A stretch of 64,000 nt of DNA from contig JAKSIK010000006.1 in NCBI GenBank assembly GCA_024398835.1, positions 49,931-113,930 on the forward strand. The letters run 5' to 3'. Position 1 is the first letter of the stretch, and every line of letters starts with the position of its first letter. The position numbers and the translations under genes were made by a program. Shown piece by piece: positions 59,682 to 64,000 of this stretch. The stretch comes from Fibrobacter sp. Its GTDB lineage: Bacteria; Fibrobacterota; Fibrobacteria; Fibrobacterales; Fibrobacteraceae. The notes beneath the pieces were generated by a model that was given only the letters and a program-made list of their open reading frames with translations, was not told the origin of the DNA and ran no database searches.

Positions 59682-60569
59682 ATGAACGATAGAAAATACA
59701 CCCGACTTTTGCCACCCGATTTTCCCCTTTTGCTGAAGGAGTCCAAATTTATGCCACCGCAGCTCTATGTGGCAGGGCGGCTTCCCCAATCAGACGCAAT
59801 CGGAGTTGCCATGGTAGGAACCCGAAGGCCTTCCAATTCCGCCCGCGAACTTTGCCGGAGGCTAGTGAATTCTTTGCGTGGGACTAAGGCTGTTGTCGTG
59901 TCTGGACTAGCCCAAGGCATCGACAGTTTATGCCATGAGGCGGCGCTGGAAGCAGGCATCCCCACCATCGCAGTACTCGCCCAAGGGCTAGACACACATA
60001 TAGAGGGAAGCCGTGGCGAGCTAGCCACACGAATTCTAAAAGCGGGCGGTGCGGTGGTGTCGGAATTTGAGCCAGACGAACCCGCCTACAAGAGCCATTT
60101 CCCGGCCCGAAATCGCATTATCGCTGGCTTGTCTCAAGCAACCATCGTAGTGCAAAGCAAGGAAAAAGGTGGCGCATTGCTCACTGCCGATTTCTGCAGG
60201 AAAGAGGGACGAATGCTGGTGGCTATTCCAGGAAATTTCGACAACGAGGTGGCTCAAGGGCCCAACGTTTTACTAGACGGAGGCCTCGCCAAACCCGTTT
60301 TCATTCCTGAAAATCTTCATCAGATTTTAGGGTTGCCCCGGGATTCGGCTCCCCGTTTTGAGGATATGCACCAAATAGGAATAGGGCTTTCCGATGCTGC
60401 CGAAAAAATGCTCCGCAAAAACAGCGGCTTCAAGAAAACTTTTACCGAACTGGAGTCAGAAAATAAACTGAAGCCAGAAGCGATTTTAGCTATATTAACA
60501 GAGCTGGAACTTGCAGGTTTTGTCGAGACCCAGGACAACTTTCAATTCTATTTCAACGGAGCCATCTAA
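59682..60569 (+). CDS. dprA: DNA-processing protein DprA (Smf)
   Basis: DprA binds incoming single-stranded DNA in natural transformation and loads RecA. The 295-residue protein has the Rossmann-like core: VAMVGTRRPSNSARELC, VVVSGLAQGIDSLCHEAAL, TIAVLAQGLDTHI, FPARNRIIAGLSQATIVV, ALLTADFCRKEGR and VAIPGNFDN. A C-terminal winged-helix-like part (PEAILAILTELELAGFVE) follows. The N-terminal SAM domain found in some DprA proteins is missing. An AAAGGA lies 12 nt before the ATG. The next gene is an FtsB-like protein that starts right at the dprA stop. Confidence 0.95.
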   Translation: MNDRKYTRLLPPDFPLLLKESKFMPPQLYVAGRLPQSDAIGVAMVGTRRPSNSARELCRRLVNSLRGTKAVVVSGLAQGIDSLCHEAALEAGIPTIAVLAQGLDTHIEGSRGELATRILKAGGAVVSEFEPDEPAYKSHFPARNRIIAGLSQATIVVQSKEKGGALLTADFCRKEGRMLVAIPGNFDNEVAQGPNVLLDGGLAKPVFIPENLHQILGLPRDSAPRFEDMHQIGIGLSDAAEKMLRKNSGFKKTFTELESENKLKPEAILAILTELELAGFVETQDNFQFYFNGAI

Positions 60570-60570
60570 A

Positions 60571-60852
60571 TTGCACAAAAGAATCTACATCGCCTTAGCC
60601 GTTGTGTTATTCTTGGTGGCAGTAATGGTGTCTCAACTGCTTTTTGGGGACAATAGCATTCCCCGTCAAAGGCAGGTAGCAAACCAGATTGTAATCTACC
60701 AAAAACAGATTGACTCCCTAGAGCAGGTCATCGACAACCACAAACTGGAAATCGAACGTTTGAAGCACGACTCCCTGTACAAGGAGCAAATTCTCCGCAC
60801 CCGTTACGGCATGAGCCGCAAAGGGGAAAAAGTCTTTCAACAAGTCAAATAA
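60571..60852 (+). CDS. FtsB/DivIC-like septum formation protein, TTG start
   Basis: The 93-residue protein has one membrane helix (IYIALAVVLFLVAVMVSQLL) and then a coiled coil (QRQVANQIVIYQKQIDSLEQ and beyond), and ends with LRTRYGMSRKGEKVF, the conserved Arg-Tyr segment seen in DivIC/FtsB. It belongs to the divisome complex with FtsL and FtsQ. The TTG at 60571 is one base after the dprA stop; a GGAG lies 9 nt upstream. Longer readings overlap dprA and have no family likeness. The coiled coil would lie in the periplasm. Confidence 0.85.
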   Translation: MHKRIYIALAVVLFLVAVMVSQLLFGDNSIPRQRQVANQIVIYQKQIDSLEQVIDNHKLEIERLKHDSLYKEQILRTRYGMSRKGEKVFQQVK

Positions 60853-60864
60853 AGAAGTATCACT

Positions 60865-62178
60865 ATGAAATCTGTACCTATTACGCTCCTCACCGGTTAC
60901 CTTGGAGCCGGAAAGACCACCCTTCTGAATTATGTATTGAACAATCAGCAGGGCTACCATGTGGCAGTTATCGTCAATGACATCGGCGAAGTGAACATCG
61001 ACCAGACCTTGATTGAAAAAGGCGGAAACATCACCAAGGAAGATTCCGGAAAGGTGGTTCCCCTCTCCAACGGTTGCATCTGCTGCTCCCTGAAGGCCGA
61101 TTTGCTGGAGCAGATTGCCGAAATTCTGGAGCTCGGAAAATTTGACTACATCTTGATTGAAGCTAGCGGCATCTGCGAACCCGTGCCTATCGCACAAACC
61201 ATCTGCATGGCCGGAAGCCAATTGCAGGGCAAGAAGGGACAGCGCCTCGCCTGTCATTTGGATAACATCGTGGCGGTGGTGGACGTGCTCCGCTTGGCAG
61301 ACGAATTTGCCGGCGGTGAGCACCTTTTGAAGAAGGACTTGAAGGAAGAGGATATTGCAAACCTTCTCATCCAACAGATTGAATTCTGCAATACCATCAT
61401 CATGAACAAGGTGGATTGCCTGAAGCAGGGCGATTTGGAGCACGTGAAGGCGGTGGTTCGCGCTTTGCAACCTAAAGCCAAGATGATTGAGACCAATTTT
61501 GGCAAGGTGGAGATGAAGGATATTCTCGATACCAAACAGTTCGATTTCGACAGTGTAGCCGAATCTGCCACCTGGGCTGTAAAATTGAATGAAGAAGGTC
61601 ATGACAACCACGATGACGACGATGATGACGAGGACGAACACGAGCATCATCACCATCATGACGAAGACGAGCATGAGGAGCACGAGCATCAACACCATCA
61701 CGATGATGATGATGACGATGATCATGACCATGAAGATCACAGCCACTGTGATCATGAACACGGCATTTGCCACTGCGGCCATCATCATGATAAGGACCAT
61801 CCCCATGGTGACGAATACGGCATCAGCACTTTTGTGTATGAGACCCATCGCCCGCTGAACCGCATGAAGTTTGAACGCTTTTTGGACGACTACCCAAACA
61901 GCATCATCCGCACCAAAGGGCTCCTGTGGTTCAGTGATGAACGCAGCGAGAGCTACCTGTTTGAACAGGCAGGAAAGCAGGCCAGCGCCCAAAATTTCGG
62001 CAGGTGGTTTGCAGCAGAAGATGAACGCACGCAGCGGCAGATTCTCGCTGAAAATCCGCAACTCCAGAAAGTGTGGGATGAGAAATATGGGGACCGCATC
62101 GTGCGACTCGTATTCATCGGCCAGCACATGGAAAAGAAGAAAATCATCGCTGTGATGAACGACTGTTTGGACGATTAA
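60865..62178 (+). CDS. COG0523/CobW-type metal GTPase with a long His/Asp-rich loop
   Basis: The 437-residue protein is a G3E GTPase: P-loop LLTGYLGAGKTTLLNYVL, the metal-binding SNGCICCSLKADL (CxCC), ASGICEP and NKVD. A stretch of roughly 80 residues made almost only of His, Asp and Glu (about 245-330; HHHHHDEDEHEEHEHQHH is part) sits before the CobW C-terminal domain. Proteins of this family deliver zinc, nickel or cobalt to client enzymes. The His/Asp run suggests high-capacity metal storage or delivery. It lies 12 bp after the FtsB-like gene in the dprA operon. No Zur box was seen. Confidence 0.92.
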   Translation: MKSVPITLLTGYLGAGKTTLLNYVLNNQQGYHVAVIVNDIGEVNIDQTLIEKGGNITKEDSGKVVPLSNGCICCSLKADLLEQIAEILELGKFDYILIEASGICEPVPIAQTICMAGSQLQGKKGQRLACHLDNIVAVVDVLRLADEFAGGEHLLKKDLKEEDIANLLIQQIEFCNTIIMNKVDCLKQGDLEHVKAVVRALQPKAKMIETNFGKVEMKDILDTKQFDFDSVAESATWAVKLNEEGHDNHDDDDDDEDEHEHHHHHDEDEHEEHEHQHHHDDDDDDDHDHEDHSHCDHEHGICHCGHHHDKDHPHGDEYGISTFVYETHRPLNRMKFERFLDDYPNSIIRTKGLLWFSDERSESYLFEQAGKQASAQNFGRWFAAEDERTQRQILAENPQLQKVWDEKYGDRIVRLVFIGQHMEKKKIIAVMNDCLDD

Positions 62179-62211
62179 CTTTTAACAATCAACCCCTAAT
62201 TTGAGGTTCTT

Positions 62212-64000
62212 ATGCTTTTTAATTTCGACATGATTCAAAAGGTCTATGCGCGCATGCCTGGCCGCATCGAAGCCGCCCGCAAACAGCTTAGCCGCCCACT
62301 CACCTTGGCCGAGAAGATTATCTACACGCACTTGATTGATGGTGCCGAGAACAAACTTTACAAGCGTGGCACTGATTTTGCCGAATTTCACCCAGACCGC
62401 GTGGCCATGCAGGACGCTACCGCCCAAATGGCACTTTTGCAGTTCACCACGGCAGGCAAGGCCCGCGTGGCAGTGCCGAGTTCCGTACATTGCGACCACT
62501 TGATTATCGCCAAGGAAGGCGTTGAAGTTGACCTTCCGAAGGCAAAGCAAGACAGCAAGGAAGTTTACGACTTCCTCCAGTCCGTTTCTGCAAAGTACGG
62601 CATTGACTGCTGGCTCCCGGGCGCAGGCATTATTCACCAGGTGGTTCTCGAAAACTACGCATTCCCCGGCGGCATGATGATCGGTACCGACTCCCACACT
62701 GTGAACGCAGGCGGTCTCGGCATGCTGGCTATCGGCGTTGGCGGTGCAGACGCTGTGGACGCCATGGTTGGCCTCCCCTGGGAACTCAAGTACCCGAAGA
62801 TGATCGGCGTAAAGCTCACCGGCAAGCTCCAGGGCTTCGCAACTGCCAAGGACATTATCCTGAAGCTGGCAGGCATCCTTACCGTTAAGGGTGGCACCAA
62901 CGCCATTATCGAATACTTCGGCGAAGGCGCTCGCAGCCTTTCTGCTACCGGCAAGGCAACCATCGCCAACATGGGTGCAGAAGTGGGCGCAACCTGCTCC
63001 ACCTTCAGCTACGACGACTCCATGAGCCGCTACCTCAAGATTACCGGCCGCGCGGATGTCGCCGCCGCTGCCGACAAGATTGCCGACTGCCTCAAGGCCG
63101 ACCCGGAAGTTGAAGCCAACCCGGAAAAGTTCTTCGACCGCGTCGTGGAAATCAACCTCTCCGAACTCGTGCCGCACTTCAACGGCCCGTTCAGCCCGGA
63201 CCGCGCATTCGCCATTTCTGACATGGCTGAATCCATCAAGGCCACTGAAACCAAGCCGGAATCTACCCCGGTGGTTTCCGCAGCCCTCATCGGTTCTTGC
63301 ACCAACTCCAGCTACGAAGATTTGTTCATGGCAGCAAGCATGATCAAGCAGGCTCTGGCCAAGGGTCTTACCCCCAAGTGCCCGCTCATCATCAACCCGG
63401 GTTCCGAACAGGTCCGCTACACTGCTGAACGCGACGGCCTCATTGACTTGTTCAAGCAGTTTGGCGCTACCATCATGACCAACGCCTGCGGTCCTTGCAT
63501 TGGCCGTTGGGACCGTGCCGGCGCCGACAAGAAGGAACTGAACACCATCGTTCACTCCTTCAACCGTAACTTTGCAAAGCGTGCCGATGGCAACCCCAAC
63601 ACACACGCCTTCGTCGCTTCCCCGCTGATGGCCGTGATTGCGGCCCTCTCCGGCGACATCCGCTTCAACCCCATGACCGACACCCTCGTGAACATGGAAG
63701 GCAAGGCTGTTAAGCTGGATCCTCCTGAGCAGTGCGAACTGCCGCCCAACGGCTTCGATGTGAAGGACGCCGGCTACCAGGCTCCCGCAGAAGACGGTTC
63801 CTCCATCACCGTTTCCATCAACCCCGAAAGCAAGCGCCTCCAGGTTCTGGCTCCCTTCGCCGCATGGGACGGTAAGGACATCATGGGCGCCCCGATTCTC
63901 ATCAAGGCCAAGGGCAAGTGCACTACCGACCACATCTCTATGGCTGGTCCGTGGCTCAACTACCGCGGTCACTTGGAAAACATTTCCAACAACATGCTCA
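62212..64000 (+). CDS. acn: Aconitate hydratase, mitochondrial-like type, 3' end outside window
   Basis: The open reading frame from the ATG at 62212 runs off the right edge with 596 codons. Aconitase converts citrate to isocitrate. N-terminal [19 protein letters not shown] and [16 protein letters not shown], then [13 protein letters not shown] and [18 protein letters not shown] are very close to mitochondrial aconitase (ACO2) rather than AcnA/IRP1. The 4Fe-4S ligands are Cys363 (GSCTNSS), Cys426 and Cys429 ([10 protein letters not shown]). GAGG lies 6 nt before the ATG. It likely serves the oxidative branch towards 2-oxoglutarate. The missing part is the C-terminal swivel domain. Confidence 0.95.
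   Translation, partial: MLFNFDMIQKVYARMPGRIEAARKQLSRPLTLAEKIIYTHLIDGAENKLYKRGTDFAEFHPDRVAMQDATAQMALLQFTTAGKARVAVPSSVHCDHLIIAKEGVEVDLPKAKQDSKEVYDFLQSVSAKYGIDCWLPGAGIIHQVVLENYAFPGGMMIGTDSHTVNAGGLGMLAIGVGGADAVDAMVGLPWELKYPKMIGVKLTGKLQGFATAKDIILKLAGILTVKGGTNAIIEYFGEGARSLSATGKATIANMGAEVGATCSTFSYDDSMSRYLKITGRADVAAAADKIADCLKADPEVEANPEKFFDRVVEINLSELVPHFNGPFSPDRAFAISDMAESIKATETKPESTPVVSAALIGSCTNSSYEDLFMAASMIKQALAKGLTPKCPLIINPGSEQVRYTAERDGLIDLFKQFGATIMTNACGPCIGRWDRAGADKKELNTIVHSFNRNFAKRADGNPNTHAFVASPLMAVIAALSGDIRFNPMTDTLVNMEGKAVKLDPPEQCELPPNGFDVKDAGYQAPAEDGSSITVSINPESKRLQVLAPFAAWDGKDIMGAPILIKAKGKCTTDHISMAGPWLNYRGHLENISNNML

Noticed and set aside
60718..62127. 469-aa minus-strand ORF opposite the metal GTPase
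   Set aside because: Its long runs of Met, Val and Ile are just the reverse reading of the His/Asp-rich codons.
62182..63972. 596-aa minus-strand ORF opposite the aconitase gene
   Set aside because: Antisense shadow; the plus strand has an uninterrupted aconitase frame with all three cluster cysteines.

Overview
The window looks like chromosome of a Gram-negative bacterium of the phylum Fibrobacterota, most likely genus Fibrobacter. Pointers are a TIGR02147-family protein, a FISUMP (Fibrobacter succinogenes major paralogous) domain lipoprotein, many surface lipoproteins and beta-barrels, an intracellular GH116 glucosidase, an LpxH-type lipid A enzyme, and EF-G and aconitase of mitochondrial-like sequence. 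Many start codons lack a Shine-Dalgarno sequence. A recurring TAnATTTG-like element lies just upstream of many starts and resembles the -7 box of Bacteroidota promoters. Genus-level placement is inferred from protein families only.

Layout. 1-13 kb: purT (cut by the window edge), a rubrerythrin gene with a PerR-like operator, ppa, a one-POTRA Omp85-type outer-membrane protein, a DEAH helicase (hrpB), then a minus-strand run uvrD/pcrA, an FKBP_N-FKBP_N-thioredoxin lipoprotein and mnmG. 12.5-18.4 kb: rsmE, then a tightly overlapped minus-strand operon rnhB - membrane glycosyltransferase with NPCBM - GT28-like glycosyltransferase - DUF4261-like protein. 18.6-30.4 kb: GH116 followed by a 153-bp tandem duplication, a Cys-rich secreted protein, purC, an Rpn-type nuclease, a collagen-like FISUMP lipoprotein, and an operon of FAD oxidoreductase, sufE, a membrane protein and an outer-membrane protein. 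30.5-41.1 kb: an exported pentapeptide-repeat protein, hisC-hisN, clpB, tldD, hisF, trxA and two small barrels. 41-51 kb: a surface cassette (barrel plus two PCMD lipoproteins), a PEGA/DUF1007 pair, an rRNA m5C methyltransferase homologue, tRNA-Gln, and a TIGR02147 protein translationally coupled to a lipoprotein. 51-64 kb: a pseudo-hydrolase, small unknowns, lpxH, a HAD phosphatase, an EcsC-like protein, fusA, the divergent mazG/dprA pair, an FtsB-like protein, a COG0523 metal GTPase and aconitase (cut by the window edge).

Functionally the window mixes housekeeping (purine and histidine synthesis, translation, tRNA and rRNA modification, protein quality control) with envelope biogenesis. The least described parts are the TIGR02147/lipoprotein unit with its upstream GAACAC array, the PCMD/barrel cassette, and the FKBP_N/thioredoxin fusion. 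No CRISPR array, rRNA operon, prophage or complete insertion sequence was seen.
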